Source of the DNA: Cylindrospermum stagnale PCC 7417
GTDB taxonomy: Bacteria > Cyanobacteriota > Cyanobacteriia > Cyanobacteriales > Nostocaceae
Direction of reading: 5' to 3'
DNA: 64,000 bases
NCBI RefSeq assembly: GCF_000317535.1
Contig: NC_019757.1
Location: 5,793,501 to 5,857,500, forward strand
Under the pieces are notes generated by a model. It did not search any database. It was not told the origin of the DNA and saw only the letters and a list, made by a program, of their open reading frames with translations. The translations under genes and the position numbers were made by a program. Shown here piece after piece: positions 16,556 through 26,217 of the stretch (position 1 is the stretch's first letter; each line of letters starts with the position of its first letter).

Positions 16556-19261
16556 CTATAAAAGCGTATTGACAACAGAAGAAGGTGTAGTCCCATTTTG
16601 AGAATCAACGATCGCTGTTGTCGAGTTTTGCGGCTGGATCTCCTCATTGACTACACCACGCAGCTTAATTAACTTAATTGCGCGGTTGACGCTTTCTGGC
16701 AAAATTACTACCAAACTGTTATCAGGAGCCATATCCAAGGCTTTGTTAATAGCTTGGGTTTCGTCCAAAATTGATTCAAAGCGGCAATCAGGCTTGACTT
16801 GGGTGATGCCTTGAGAAATCAAAGTAGCGGCTGAACCCCGTGGGCGTCCCCTGGTGTCATCATCTTCTTTAACGATGATGTAGTCAAAAATATCTGCTGA
16901 TAGTTTGCCCAAAGTGATAAAATCTTCGTCGCGGCGATCGCCAGGGCCTCCAAGTACGCCAATCCGCTGTCCTGTAGTCCAGTTGCGGACGAAAGCACCT
17001 AAAGCTTCGTAACTAGCGGGGTTGTGAGCGTAGTCAACTAAAGCGTGGTATTTTCCCAAATTAAATAGATTCATCCGCCCCGGCGTTTGACTAACTGAAG
17101 CGCGGAAAGTCCTTAAGCCAGCACGAATTTGCTCTATGGTGACGTTTTGCACGAAGGCCGCCAAACTTGCTGCTAAAGCGTTGGCGATCATAAATGGCGC
17201 ACGTCCGCCCATTGTTAAGGGGATATTTTCTGCTCTTTCTATCCGGTGTGTCCAATCACCTTTAACAATTGACAGATAGCCATTTTCATAAACTGCGGCC
17301 ACACCTCCCTTTTGGATATGTTTTCGCACTAATTCTGAATCTGGGTTCATGGTGAAGTAGGCAATATTCGCTTTAGTCTTCTCTGACATAGCTGCTACAC
17401 GGCGATCATCGGCATTGAGTACCGCATAACCATCAGGGAATACAGCTTCTGCTACGACACTCTTCAGGTTAGCTAACTGATCGATGGTATCTATATCACC
17501 GATTCCTAGATGATCAGCAGCTACGTTCAACACCACACCCACATTAGCAGCTTCAAAGCCCAGTCCAGAGCGGAGAATGCCACCACGTGCCGACTCTAGT
17601 ACCGCTACTTCCACCGTCGGATCTTGCAGGATAACATGGGCACTTTGGGGGCCAGTGTTATCTCCGGCTTCAACTAAATAATCACCGATGTAAGTCCCAT
17701 CGGTTGTTGTATAGCCAACTACTTTACCTGTTTGTTTGTAAATATGTGCTAACAGGCGGGTAGTGGTGGTTTTACCATTTGTGCCCGTGACGCTGAGGAT
17801 GGGAATTTGGCTGGATTGTTCGTTGGGAAACAGCATATCCATCACTGCGCCGGCGACGTTGCGAGGGATGCCAATGCTGGGGGCAACGTGCATCCGGAAG
17901 CCGGGGGCAGCGTTAACTTCGACAATCACGCCATCCACATCCCGTAGGGGGCGGCTAATATCTGTAGTGACGATATCCAATCCGGCAATATCCAAACCGA
18001 TAATCTTCACTACCCGTTGTGCTAGCCAAACGTTTTCGGGGTGGATTTCGTCGGTGCGGTCTACAGCACTACCACCTGTACTCAAGTTGGCCGTTGCTCG
18101 CAGAAAACAAATTGTTCCCTTGGGCGGCACACTGTTGAGGGTGTAGCCTTGTCTTTCTAATAACTGGTAGCTGCTGCGGTCTAGTTCAATTTTGGTGAGG
18201 ACGTTATCATGTCCTTCACCGCGATTGGGGTCAAGGTTTGTTTCCTCTATCAGTTCAGCGATGGAGGATCTGCCATTGCCAATCACATGAGCTGGCACAC
18301 GTTCGGCTACTGCCACTACCTTGCCATCTACCACCAGTACCCTATGGTCGCGCCCGACGTAATACCGCTCGACAATGATAGATCGGGAAACTTGTCTGGC
18401 GGCTTCATAGCCTGCCTCAGCTTCTTCCCAAGTTCTGATATCGATAGTGATACCGCGTCCATGATTGCCATCCACTGGCTTGATGACGATGGGATAACCG
18501 CCAACGTGTTCAATGGCTTCTTCCAAATCGTCCAAGAAGTTGATCACTGTACCTCTGGGTACTGGCACGCCAGTGGCAGCTAGGATGCGTTTGGTGGCTT
18601 CTTTGTCGCAAGCTAGTTCTACCCCCAGAATACCGGTGTTATCGGTCATTGTGGCCTGCATCCGCTTTTGATTGACGCCGTAGCCCAGCTGAATCAAAAA
18701 GCGTGCAGGAAGGGACATCCAAGGAATGCCTCTTTTTTCTGCTTCTTTGACAATCGCTTCTGTAGACGGACCTAAGGAAGCATCACGCCAGAAATCTTTG
18801 AGATCTTGGATGTCTTGCTCTAGTTCTGCCTTGGGATAACGACCTCGATCAACAATACTTTGGCACAGCCGGACTGCTGCACGTCCAGCGTAGCGTCCCG
18901 CTTCCTCATTCAGGTACTCGATCACTACCTGGTAAATCCCAGGTGTGGCGGTTTCGCGGGTGCGACCAAAACCTACGTGCATACCTGCTAATTCCTGGAG
19001 TTCTAAGGCTACGTGTTCCACGATATGGCCCATCATGGTGCCTTCTTTCACCCGCATCAAAAAACCACCACGACAGCCAGGGGAGCAATAGTGACCCTCC
19101 AGACTTGGCAGCGCCTCAACTAATCCTTCATAAAAGCCAGGGATTTCATTCGAGGGCGTCTCGGCAAGGTTTTCTAGATCGAGGCGCATGACGATCAGCT
19201 TGTGGCGTCGAATGCTCCAGTAGTTTGGGCCGCGTAAGGTCTGGATCTTGAGGATTCTCAT
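16556..19261 (-). CDS. cphA: Cyanophycin synthetase
   Basis: CphA polymerises aspartate and arginine into cyanophycin (multi-L-arginyl-poly-L-aspartate), the cyanobacterial nitrogen reserve. The 901-residue product starts at MRILKIQTLRGPNYWS. An in-frame ATG ten codons upstream is outside the family's N-terminus. Domains in order are: an N-terminal domain to about 160, an ATP-grasp domain with KPVDGNHGRGI that adds aspartate, and a Mur-ligase-like domain with P-loop GTNGKTTT at 493-500 that adds arginine. All expected motifs are intact. It lies downstream of cphB on the same strand with a 171-bp gap, an operon-like arrangement. Confidence 0.97.
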   Translation of the reverse strand: MRILKIQTLRGPNYWSIRRHKLIVMRLDLENLAETPSNEIPGFYEGLVEALPSLEGHYCSPGCRGGFLMRVKEGTMMGHIVEHVALELQELAGMHVGFGRTRETATPGIYQVVIEYLNEEAGRYAGRAAVRLCQSIVDRGRYPKAELEQDIQDLKDFWRDASLGPSTEAIVKEAEKRGIPWMSLPARFLIQLGYGVNQKRMQATMTDNTGILGVELACDKEATKRILAATGVPVPRGTVINFLDDLEEAIEHVGGYPIVIKPVDGNHGRGITIDIRTWEEAEAGYEAARQVSRSIIVERYYVGRDHRVLVVDGKVVAVAERVPAHVIGNGRSSIAELIEETNLDPNRGEGHDNVLTKIELDRSSYQLLERQGYTLNSVPPKGTICFLRATANLSTGGSAVDRTDEIHPENVWLAQRVVKIIGLDIAGLDIVTTDISRPLRDVDGVIVEVNAAPGFRMHVAPSIGIPRNVAGAVMDMLFPNEQSSQIPILSVTGTNGKTTTTRLLAHIYKQTGKVVGYTTTDGTYIGDYLVEAGDNTGPQSAHVILQDPTVEVAVLESARGGILRSGLGFEAANVGVVLNVAADHLGIGDIDTIDQLANLKSVVAEAVFPDGYAVLNADDRRVAAMSEKTKANIAYFTMNPDSELVRKHIQKGGVAAVYENGYLSIVKGDWTHRIERAENIPLTMGGRAPFMIANALAASLAAFVQNVTIEQIRAGLRTFRASVSQTPGRMNLFNLGKYHALVDYAHNPASYEALGAFVRNWTTGQRIGVLGGPGDRRDEDFITLGKLSADIFDYIIVKEDDDTRGRPRGSAATLISQGITQVKPDCRFESILDETQAINKALDMAPDNSLVVILPESVNRAIKLIKLRGVVNEEIQPQNSTTAIVDSQNGTTPSSVVNTLL

Positions 19262-19432
19262 GGGAATAGGTAGATGGAGATTCGGAACCAAAATTCTAGT
19301 TTCTTACTGGAATTGACCGCTAAACTGTTCATTACAAACAGTTTTTTCTATTTACATGGTATTCTGCTGATTTTTCTACAGCAAGAAATAAATGCACGGT
19401 CAAATCAGTGTAACCTCAGATACTCTATCCCC

Positions 19433-20296
19433 TCAGCTGGAGAGCCGATGCACGGCGGGTAAAACAGTGCGCTGGTAAAGATGGAATCGATCTCCGTAGC
19501 TGAGGATGTGCAGACGTAAATTATGCACTGTAAGGGGTTCGTTGGCACTGACATGGGGTTCATTTGTATGGGTAATTTCTGTGGGATCAACGATTGTCAC
19601 GCTGCCTTTCCCCATGACTTGCAACCAACCATCGCGTTCAAACACAGCACAAGTATCTTCATCAATGCCAATGCCTAGGCGGTCAGGATGAGCGGCGATC
19701 GCACTGACTAGGCGTCCCATGCGATTCCGGTTGTGAAAGTGTTGGTCTACAATCACTTCGGGAATAAATCCCAAGCCCGTTGCCATATCTACTAAGGAAC
19801 GATTTGGTGATTCACCACTACCACCACCAGCAATCATATGATGCCCCATCACTGCTGCCCCCGCACTAGTGCCAGCTAAAGTCAGTTGTCCCGCCCTCAC
19901 TCGCTGCCGGATAATTTCCATTGCTGGTGTGTCTGACAGGACTCCACAAAGACGCAGTTGGTCTCCTCCTGTCAAAAATACCCCGGTACAGGCTTCTAGG
20001 GATGCTTTGATCTGGGGGTTTTCACACTGTTCTCGTTCGCGAATGTCTAAAATCTCAACCTTGTTAGCACCCATTTCTTCAAAAATGCGAATGTACCTAC
20101 CACCGATGATGGCAGGTTCGCGGGAGGCTGATGGAATTATTGTAATATACGCCTTACTAGCACCAGCACGACCAAAAAAAGTTCTCAGGATTTCGCGTCC
20201 ATGAACTTTGTCTTCTGCGCCTCCGATCACCAGAACGGCGGTTTTAGTAGCTTGGGGTGTCCTCATTTCCAGCGATTTAGCTTCTAATTGCGGCAT
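19433..20296 (-). CDS. cphB: Cyanophycinase
   Basis: CphB is a cytoplasmic serine exopeptidase of family S51 that splits cyanophycin into beta-Asp-Arg dipeptides. I start it at MPQLEAKSLEMRTP (20296), where GGAAAA sits eight bases upstream, giving 287 residues. The frame is open 13 codons further. The nucleophile motif AGTSAGAAVMG (Ser144), GGAEDKVHGRE and FLTGGDQLRL are all present. It is the first gene of the cphB-cphA pair, so synthesis and degradation enzymes are likely co-transcribed. Confidence 0.96.
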   Translation of the reverse strand: MPQLEAKSLEMRTPQATKTAVLVIGGAEDKVHGREILRTFFGRAGASKAYITIIPSASREPAIIGGRYIRIFEEMGANKVEILDIREREQCENPQIKASLEACTGVFLTGGDQLRLCGVLSDTPAMEIIRQRVRAGQLTLAGTSAGAAVMGHHMIAGGGSGESPNRSLVDMATGLGFIPEVIVDQHFHNRNRMGRLVSAIAAHPDRLGIGIDEDTCAVFERDGWLQVMGKGSVTIVDPTEITHTNEPHVSANEPLTVHNLRLHILSYGDRFHLYQRTVLPAVHRLSS

Positions 20297-20910
20297 TGTG
20301 TTTTTCCTGTCAACAACTTCAGGTGAATTTAACAAGGTTTAGTAGCCTGTTTATTTTCGCCCTTTGCTTCTTTGAGAGGACACTGCTTGACGCGCACGAC
20401 GCCTCAGTTTTCATGTGTCCGTTGCCGTTCCTCAAAGCCAGCGCCCTGTTTTTCACCTATCCACTTTTTATAGCCTGTCAAAATAGTGCTTAGGGGGGTA
20501 GGGGAGGACATTTGTGTGTGCGGGGGGAAACTGCCCATGTGGCTTCCGTTGTCGATGCCCTCCGGGTGGCTTCCCTAACGATGATTGTGTCCGTTTCCCC
20601 TCTGGGCTTGGGGTTAGGGTTTCCCTCTGGGCTTGGGGGCGAGCAGGTCTTGACACGCTTTTTTCTGAGGCTGGCTCGATGCATCCTGGAAGTTGTTAAC
20701 TTTGGTCAGATTATTAAATTAAATGTAGTTGTGACAATATTTAAACATAAATTAAGTAATTAGAAAAACTTTTGCTCCCACCAAAAAACTAAGACTTCTG
20801 GTACCTTTAGATACTATTGATGAAATTCATCTGTAGTTTTACCTGACCTTGGCTTCTTGTGTTTGCTAGATATTTAAATCTAAGATTAGTGTCCTCGAAT
20901 ACGAATTACT
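20297..20910. other. Intergenic region between divergent cphB and trmD
   Basis: No credible gene is present; short frames here lack RBS and domains. A direct repeat GTTTCCCTCTGGGCTTGGGG occurs twice at about 20.59-20.64 kb. The AT-rich half next to trmD probably holds its promoter. The segment next to cphB should hold the cph operon promoter, but I cannot identify a convincing NtcA site (GTA-N8-TAC) by eye. Confidence 0.5.
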
Positions 20911-21645
20911 GTGCGCTTTGATATAGTTACGCTTTTTCCTGACTGTTTTACCTCGGTTCTTAGTTCTGGTCTACTTGCTAAAGCCTTAGCTAAACAGATT
21001 GCCCAAGTGCATCTGGTGAATCCCAGAGACTTTACTACCGATAAGCACCGGAAGGTAGATGATGAACCCTACGGCGGTGGCGTGGGGATGCTGATGAAGC
21101 CTGAACCGATTTTTGCTGCTGTGGAGTCGTTGCCGATTTTACCTCGAAGAGAGATCATTTTGATGAGTCCCCAAGGTCAAACCATAAATCAACCCCTGTT
21201 GCGAGAATTGGCAACCAACTATGACCAGTTAGTTGTCATTTGCGGGCATTACGAAGGGGTGGATGAGAGGGTTTTGCATTTAGTTACCCGTGAGGTGTCT
21301 TTGGGTGATTTTATTTTAACTGGTGGAGAAATTCCGGCAATGGCGCTGATTAATGGTGTGGTGCGCCTCCTACCAGGAACTGTAGGCAAAGTAGAGTCCC
21401 TGAAAGCAGAAAGTTTTGAGGAGGGTTTGTTGGACTTTCCCCAGTACACTCGTCCAGCCAATTTTCGCGGGTGGAAAGTGCCTGAAGTTTTGCTGAGTGG
21501 AAATCATGCGGAAATTTCCCGGTGGCGCTACGAACAACAAATCAAAAGAACAGGCTCGCGCCGTCCCGATTTACTGGAGCAATGGGAGATAGACAAGCAG
21601 GGGGAAAAGCAGAAGCCAGAGGAACAGGGGGAGCAGGGGCAGTAG
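20911..21645 (+). CDS. trmD: tRNA (guanine37-N1)-methyltransferase
   Basis: TrmD methylates G37 next to the anticodon in a subset of tRNAs and prevents +1 frameshifting. The 244-residue product begins at a GTG (20911), encoding MRFDIVTLFPDCF, the usual TrmD N-terminus. No ATG is available nearby. SPOUT-knot motifs are present: YGGGVGMLMKPEP, CGHYEGVDERV and SLGDFILTGGE. The last 20 residues are an unstructured Gln/Glu/Lys-rich extension. ispF follows 41 bp downstream. Confidence 0.96.
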   Translation: MRFDIVTLFPDCFTSVLSSGLLAKALAKQIAQVHLVNPRDFTTDKHRKVDDEPYGGGVGMLMKPEPIFAAVESLPILPRREIILMSPQGQTINQPLLRELATNYDQLVVICGHYEGVDERVLHLVTREVSLGDFILTGGEIPAMALINGVVRLLPGTVGKVESLKAESFEEGLLDFPQYTRPANFRGWKVPEVLLSGNHAEISRWRYEQQIKRTGSRRPDLLEQWEIDKQGEKQKPEEQGEQGQ

Positions 21646-21686
21646 AGGAGATAATAAAGCACAAATGACAAATAACTGACAACGAA

Positions 21687-22169
21687 ATGAATATTCGGAT
21701 TGGTAACGGCTACGATATCCATCGACTGGTGAGCGATCGCCATTTAATTTTAGGCGGAATCCACATTCCCCACGAATTAGGTTTATTGGGGCATAGTGAC
21801 GCTGATGTGCTCACCCACGCCATTATGGACGCCATGCTGGGGGCTTTATCCTTGGGGGATATAGGCCATTATTTTCCCCCCAGTGATCCCCAATGGGCTG
21901 GAGCAGATAGTTTGGTGCTATTAACTCAAGTACACCAGCTAATTCGCGCTCAAGGTTGGCAAATTGGCAATATTGATTCGGTAGTAGTTGCCGAACGTCC
22001 CAAATTAAAACCCCATATTTCCCAAATGCGCGATAAGTTAGCGACGGTTTTGGGAGTAGAACCAAATCAAATTGGCATTAAAGCTACCACCAACGAAAAA
22101 CTCGGCCCCACCGGAAGAGAAGAAGGTATATGTGCTTATGCTGTCGTTTTGTTGGTAGCTGCTGATTAA
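21687..22169 (+). CDS. ispF: 2-C-methyl-D-erythritol 2,4-cyclodiphosphate synthase
   Basis: IspF carries out the fifth step of the MEP isoprenoid pathway, forming the cyclic diphosphate from CDP-ME-2-phosphate. The 160-residue protein has the metal-binding GYDIHR (Asp8, His10) and the [17 protein letters not shown] motif with the third zinc ligand. The C-terminal [17 protein letters not shown] is also typical. Its length is standard. It is close behind trmD and probably co-transcribed, a neighbourhood with no functional logic beyond housekeeping. Confidence 0.96.
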   Translation: MNIRIGNGYDIHRLVSDRHLILGGIHIPHELGLLGHSDADVLTHAIMDAMLGALSLGDIGHYFPPSDPQWAGADSLVLLTQVHQLIRAQGWQIGNIDSVVVAERPKLKPHISQMRDKLATVLGVEPNQIGIKATTNEKLGPTGREEGICAYAVVLLVAAD

Positions 22170-22239
22170 CTCACAAATTAGAAAATGGCTAGCATAGAGA
22201 TAAACGAGAAACCCTCAACTACTTGGGAGTAATAGAACA

Positions 22240-22770
22240 ATGGAAGCTATAAAATCTCTAATTTCTAATTATCAAGCTGATGCTGATATTGTCGGTGATG
22301 ATGGGCAAACTTACTTATTCGTTCAATTCAAGGCTAAGAAACTCGAACATGGATTAAGACTAAATGCTATTTCAGAATTAGAGAATTCCTTCCTAAGAAT
22401 TAATTTTCGTTTTGCCATGCTAGTAGACCTAGAAAAAATAGAGATTTTCAAAGTAAGTGATGACAGTAATATCAGAGCTGAAATCTTACTAAAAAGGGCT
22501 GATATATTAAGCCATATTGAAGCAAAAATCTCACTAGAAAGTGATGACATATTAAGCCATTACGATCCAGAATTCAGCAAAAAGCGAATATTCGATTTTC
22601 ACCTTCAAACACTTGTAAAATCTTGGTTAAGAGACTTAGCATATCACTGGAAATCAGAAACGCCTCCAGCATCCAGAGAGTTGACAGAAATAGGCTTGTT
22701 GCAACTATTAGAAGGTGGGCAGGTGGTCGTAATTACTCAGGCTAATCTAGATGCTGATACTTTACGTTGA
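22240..22770 (+). CDS. Unknown protein with restriction-endonuclease-like N-terminus, partner of PIN-type gene
   Basis: This 176-residue protein is of no family I can name with certainty. The N-terminal half (NYQADADIVGDDGQTYLFVQ followed by FKAKK) recalls the D...(E/Q)xK arrangement of PD-(D/E)xK folds seen in type I R-subunit N-termini and cyanobacterial Uma2/AHJR-like proteins. The expected Glu is Gln here, so catalysis is doubtful. MLVDLEKIEIFKV matches the strand usually following in such proteins. The C-terminal part looks helical. Its last 20 bases overlap the start of the next gene, showing tight coupling. It may be the antitoxin or regulatory half of a two-gene module. Confidence 0.6.
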   Translation: MEAIKSLISNYQADADIVGDDGQTYLFVQFKAKKLEHGLRLNAISELENSFLRINFRFAMLVDLEKIEIFKVSDDSNIRAEILLKRADILSHIEAKISLESDDILSHYDPEFSKKRIFDFHLQTLVKSWLRDLAYHWKSETPPASRELTEIGLLQLLEGGQVVVITQANLDADTLR

Positions 22771-23380
22771 AACTAATTTCTTGATGTCCATTGCGAAGGG
22801 ACAGGATTTAGAGGCACAAAAATTACTGCTTAATCCTCTTACATCGCTCCGCATAGCCATACCAGATATTTGTTATGTTGAAGCTATTAATACCTACAAA
22901 ATAGTTCAGAAAAACCGCTTGCAATTTCAAGCAGACATGGACAAGCAAATTAATGAGTCAATGCGAGATCAAACTTCTGTTCATGCTAAAACATTTCTGG
23001 GACACTTACAACAGGCAGCTATTGAAAATACATCATTACTTAATGATATTCAAAATCGCCTGTATGAAACTATTAATTTGCTGCTTACAAATGCAGAATT
23101 AATAAATTTGGATAGGACTGTAATTCAGGAGATTTCCAATCAAAGTCTCATAGAAATAGAAACAGCGCTCATTAAAAATGACATAATCGATAACTTGATT
23201 TTACAGTGTATTCTTGCCCATGCAAATTTGCATCCCGCTGAAAAAAAAGTATTCCTGAGCGGTAATAATAATGATTTTGGGAAACCTGAAGTTCAAGAAG
23301 CTTTACGTAAGGCTGGCATAAATAAGTATTTTGCCAGCACCAAAAATTTTATAGGATGGCTAAATTCTCAGCAAATTTAA
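22751..23380 (+). CDS. PIN-domain-like protein (putative ribonuclease)
   Basis: The 209-residue protein has the PIN-fold spacing of acidic residues: ILYVETNFLMSIAKG at the N-terminus (usual D-T-N appears as E-T-N), IPDICYVEAINTY near residue 40, KNDIIDNLILQCILAHA near 155, and FLSGNNNDFG near 180. PIN proteins are Mg2+-dependent RNases, often toxins (VapC) in two-gene loci. It is longer than VapC (about 135 residues) because of a helical insert at 60-140. It starts inside the preceding gene (20-bp overlap). The assignment is by motif only; toxin activity is inference. Confidence 0.65.
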   Translation: MLILYVETNFLMSIAKGQDLEAQKLLLNPLTSLRIAIPDICYVEAINTYKIVQKNRLQFQADMDKQINESMRDQTSVHAKTFLGHLQQAAIENTSLLNDIQNRLYETINLLLTNAELINLDRTVIQEISNQSLIEIETALIKNDIIDNLILQCILAHANLHPAEKKVFLSGNNNDFGKPEVQEALRKAGINKYFASTKNFIGWLNSQQI

Positions 23381-23405
23381 ATTTATTATTCACTTATTAA
23401 AGTTT

Positions 23406-25190
23406 ATGAAATTCCCTAGTAAATTCCTCACAACGAAGCGTTTTTGGATTATCATAATTCTGGCTTCATTAACAGCAAGTATCATTGCAGCTTGCAACCC
23501 CACGAACTTTAAAAGTGCTGCTGCTCAAGTACCGCAATTAGTAATGAGCATTCTGAGTGATCCCAAAACCTTTAACTACGCTCTCAGTTCGGAATCTCCA
23601 AATATTTTTGGATTTACCTATGAGGGCTTAATCACCGAAAACTATGAGACTGGTAAAGTTGAGCCAGCTTTAGCAGAATCCTGGAAAATTTCTGATGATA
23701 AATTAAAGATTGTTTTTACTCTGCGCGAGAATTTGAAATGGTCTGATGGGGAACCACTGACAGTAGATGATGTGGTGTTTACCTACAACGATATTTACCT
23801 GAATACAGAAATTCCTACAGACACCAGAGATGTGATGAGGATTGGTGAAAGTCGTAAACTGCCAATTGTGAAAAAAGTCGATAATCGCCGGGTTGAGTTT
23901 ACCGTCCCAGAACCATTTGCGCCATTTTTGCGTAGCACTACAGGAGCACCAATTTTACCTGCTCATGCATTGCGAAAATCGGTAAAAACAAAAGACCAAG
24001 ATGGAAAACCGCAGTTTCTCACAAAGTGGAGTGTTGATACTCCACCGGATCAACTAATCGTTAATGGGCCTTATAAACTAGAGCGCTACGATACCAGTCA
24101 ACGTGTAATTTTCCGGCGTAACCCCTATTACTGGCGCAAGGATGCTCAAGGCAATTCCCAGCCTTATATTGAACGAATTATTTGGCAAATTGTGGAATCA
24201 ACAGATACCGCTCTGCTGCAATTTCGTTCTGCGGGATTAGATACCGTGGGGGTGTCACCAGATTATTTTTCTTTGCTAAAAAAGCAAGAAAAACAGGGTA
24301 ATTTCAAAATCTATAATGGTGGTCCAGCCGCTGGTACATCATTTGTTTTATTTAATCTAAATAAAGGCAAAAGAGACGGTAAGCCTCTGGTCGATCCCAT
24401 CAAGTCGCGTTGGTTTAATAATGTAGAATTTCGGCAGGCGGTAGCCTATGGCATTGACCGACTAACGATGATTAACAACACTTATCGTGGCTTAGGTAAA
24501 CCGCAAGATTCACCCATTTCTGTGCAAAGTCCCTATTATCTATCGCCGCAGGAAGGATTAAAAACATATAATTATGATCCAGTAAAGGCAAAGCAACTGC
24601 TAAAAAAAGCTGGATTTAAGTACAACGATAAAGAACAGCTAGAAGATGCCGAAGGTAACCTTGTTCGCTTTACTTTGCTGACGAATTCTGGTAATAAGAT
24701 TCGCGAGGCGATGGGAGCGCAAATTAAACAAGACCTGAGTAAAATCGGTATTCAAGTCGATTTCACTCCCTTGGCGTGGAATACTTATACAGACAAGCTG
24801 TCTAACTCCCTAGACTGGGAAGCTTCTTTGCTGGGTTTGACTGGCGGTCTAGAACCAAATGACGGGGCTAATGTTTGGTCTGCCGAAGGTGGATTACATA
24901 TGTTTAATCAAAAGCCTCAAGCAGGACAAAAGGCAATTGAGGGGTGGGAAGTATCTCCTTGGGAAAGGAAAATTGGAGAACTTTATATTCAAGGGGCAAG
25001 GGAATTAGATGAGGCGAAGCGGAAAAAAATTTATGGCGAAACCCAACAGATTACTCAGGAAAACTTGCCGTTTATTTACTTAGTTAACGCTTATTCATTG
25101 TCTGCGGTGCGTAATCGCTTTGAAGGCATAAAATTTTCGGCTCTTGGTGGCGCATTCTGGAACATTCATGAAATCAAAATTACCAAGTAG
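23406..25190 (+). CDS. ABC transporter substrate-binding lipoprotein, peptide/oligopeptide (SBP family 5)
   Basis: The 594-residue protein starts with a lipoprotein signal (hydrophobic stretch, lipobox IIAAC near residue 29). The mature part is a family 5 solute-binding protein: FTYEGLITENYETGKVEPAL, FTLRENLKWSDGEPLTVDDV, FRRNPYYWRKD and FRQAVAYGIDR. These bind peptides, nickel or other solutes outside the membrane and deliver them to a Dpp/Opp-type ABC permease. No permease or ATPase gene is adjacent, so it is an orphan binding protein and its ligand is unknown. It follows the PIN-like gene by 25 bp but is probably unrelated in function. Confidence 0.9.
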   Translation: MKFPSKFLTTKRFWIIIILASLTASIIAACNPTNFKSAAAQVPQLVMSILSDPKTFNYALSSESPNIFGFTYEGLITENYETGKVEPALAESWKISDDKLKIVFTLRENLKWSDGEPLTVDDVVFTYNDIYLNTEIPTDTRDVMRIGESRKLPIVKKVDNRRVEFTVPEPFAPFLRSTTGAPILPAHALRKSVKTKDQDGKPQFLTKWSVDTPPDQLIVNGPYKLERYDTSQRVIFRRNPYYWRKDAQGNSQPYIERIIWQIVESTDTALLQFRSAGLDTVGVSPDYFSLLKKQEKQGNFKIYNGGPAAGTSFVLFNLNKGKRDGKPLVDPIKSRWFNNVEFRQAVAYGIDRLTMINNTYRGLGKPQDSPISVQSPYYLSPQEGLKTYNYDPVKAKQLLKKAGFKYNDKEQLEDAEGNLVRFTLLTNSGNKIREAMGAQIKQDLSKIGIQVDFTPLAWNTYTDKLSNSLDWEASLLGLTGGLEPNDGANVWSAEGGLHMFNQKPQAGQKAIEGWEVSPWERKIGELYIQGARELDEAKRKKIYGETQQITQENLPFIYLVNAYSLSAVRNRFEGIKFSALGGAFWNIHEIKITK

Positions 25191-25272
25191 AAAATAGGTG
25201 ACAGGTGACAGGAAAAGTGAGGGAGATGCAGAATATATTATTTCCCTCATCGCCTTCATCACCTCTTACCCA

Positions 25273-25307
25273 ATTACCAATTACCAATTACCAATTACCA
25301 ATTACCA
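25273..25307. repeat. Heptanucleotide repeat ATTACCA x5
   Basis: Five exact consecutive ATTACCA units lie immediately upstream of the larB GTG start and end ten bases before it. This is a textbook STRR of heterocystous cyanobacteria. Its position overlaps the expected RBS region of the next gene. Confidence 0.9.
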
Positions 25308-25316
25308 AAAATTGCT

Positions 25317-26105
25317 GTGACTCAACCCGAAGCTTTGCGATCGCTCTTAGAAGCGGTGAAAAATGGTAACGTTACCCCAGATATGGCGCTAGACACACTC
25401 AAAAACTTGGCTTATGAAAAAGTGGGTGAGTTTGCCAAAATTGACCACCAGCGCACCCTGAGAACGGGGTTTCCAGAGGTAATTTGGGGGCCAGGTAAGA
25501 CACCAGATCAGATTGCTCAAATTATGCAGGTGATGCGCGATCGCAATCCCTTGGTGATGGCCACCCGGATCGAACCAGCAGTTTATGCTGTACTGCAACC
25601 GAAAGTCAGCGGTTTGCGATACTACGAGTTGGCGCGAATTTGTGCCATTGCTCCCCCGAATCTCGAACCAAAGTTTGGGGGTTTAATCACCATTCTTTCG
25701 GCTGGTACCGCTGATTTACCCGTTGCCGAAGAAGCAGCGGTAACGGCCGAACTTTCTGGTTTCAGCGTCCAGCGCCTTTGGGATGTTGGTGTGGCAGGGA
25801 TTCACCGCTTGCTGAGTAACCGTCACCTGATCGAGTCGGCATCAGTATTAATTGTTGTGGCGGGGATGGAAGGCGCTTTACCCAGCGTCGTTGCCGGTTT
25901 GGCCGATTGTCCAGTGATTGCCGTTCCGACTAGTATCGGTTATGGCGCAAGTTTTGGCGGTTTAGCACCGCTGTTAACAATGCTCAACTCTTGTGCTGCT
26001 GGTGTAGGTGTAGTAAATATCGATAATGGCTTTGGTGCAGCAGTTTTAGCAGGGCAAGTTTTGCGGACAGCCGAGAAATTGCGCTTGGCCTCGGCTACGT
26101 CGTAA
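25317..26105 (+). CDS. larB: LarB / circadian phase modifier CpmA family protein
   Basis: The 262-residue product starts at GTG 25317 (MTQPEALRSLLEAVKNGNVT). The C-terminal half is a PurE-like carboxylase domain, with SAGTADLPVAEEAAVTAEL, VVAGMEGALPSVVAGLADCP and VIAVPTSIGYGASFGG. LarB carboxylates and hydrolyses nicotinic acid adenine dinucleotide to start synthesis of the nickel-pincer cofactor of lactate racemase. The Synechococcus homologue is known as CpmA, whose loss shifts circadian phase. No larC or larE is seen here. The start lies right after the heptamer array and lacks an obvious RBS. Confidence 0.88.
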   Translation: MTQPEALRSLLEAVKNGNVTPDMALDTLKNLAYEKVGEFAKIDHQRTLRTGFPEVIWGPGKTPDQIAQIMQVMRDRNPLVMATRIEPAVYAVLQPKVSGLRYYELARICAIAPPNLEPKFGGLITILSAGTADLPVAEEAAVTAELSGFSVQRLWDVGVAGIHRLLSNRHLIESASVLIVVAGMEGALPSVVAGLADCPVIAVPTSIGYGASFGGLAPLLTMLNSCAAGVGVVNIDNGFGAAVLAGQVLRTAEKLRLASATS

Positions 26106-26217
26106 GGTAATGACAGTGAAGGACTCGCCATAAGAGTTCTTCATCTCTGAGTAAAGAAAGTAGTAATTACACTCAGCACAATAAGGTCTCTAACCCATAA
26201 ACCTTTAATTACCAAGC

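Noticed and set aside
20490-20763. Several overlapping short ORFs on both strands upstream of trmD
   Set aside because: They arise from a GC-rich, repeat-containing stretch; no domain or RBS.
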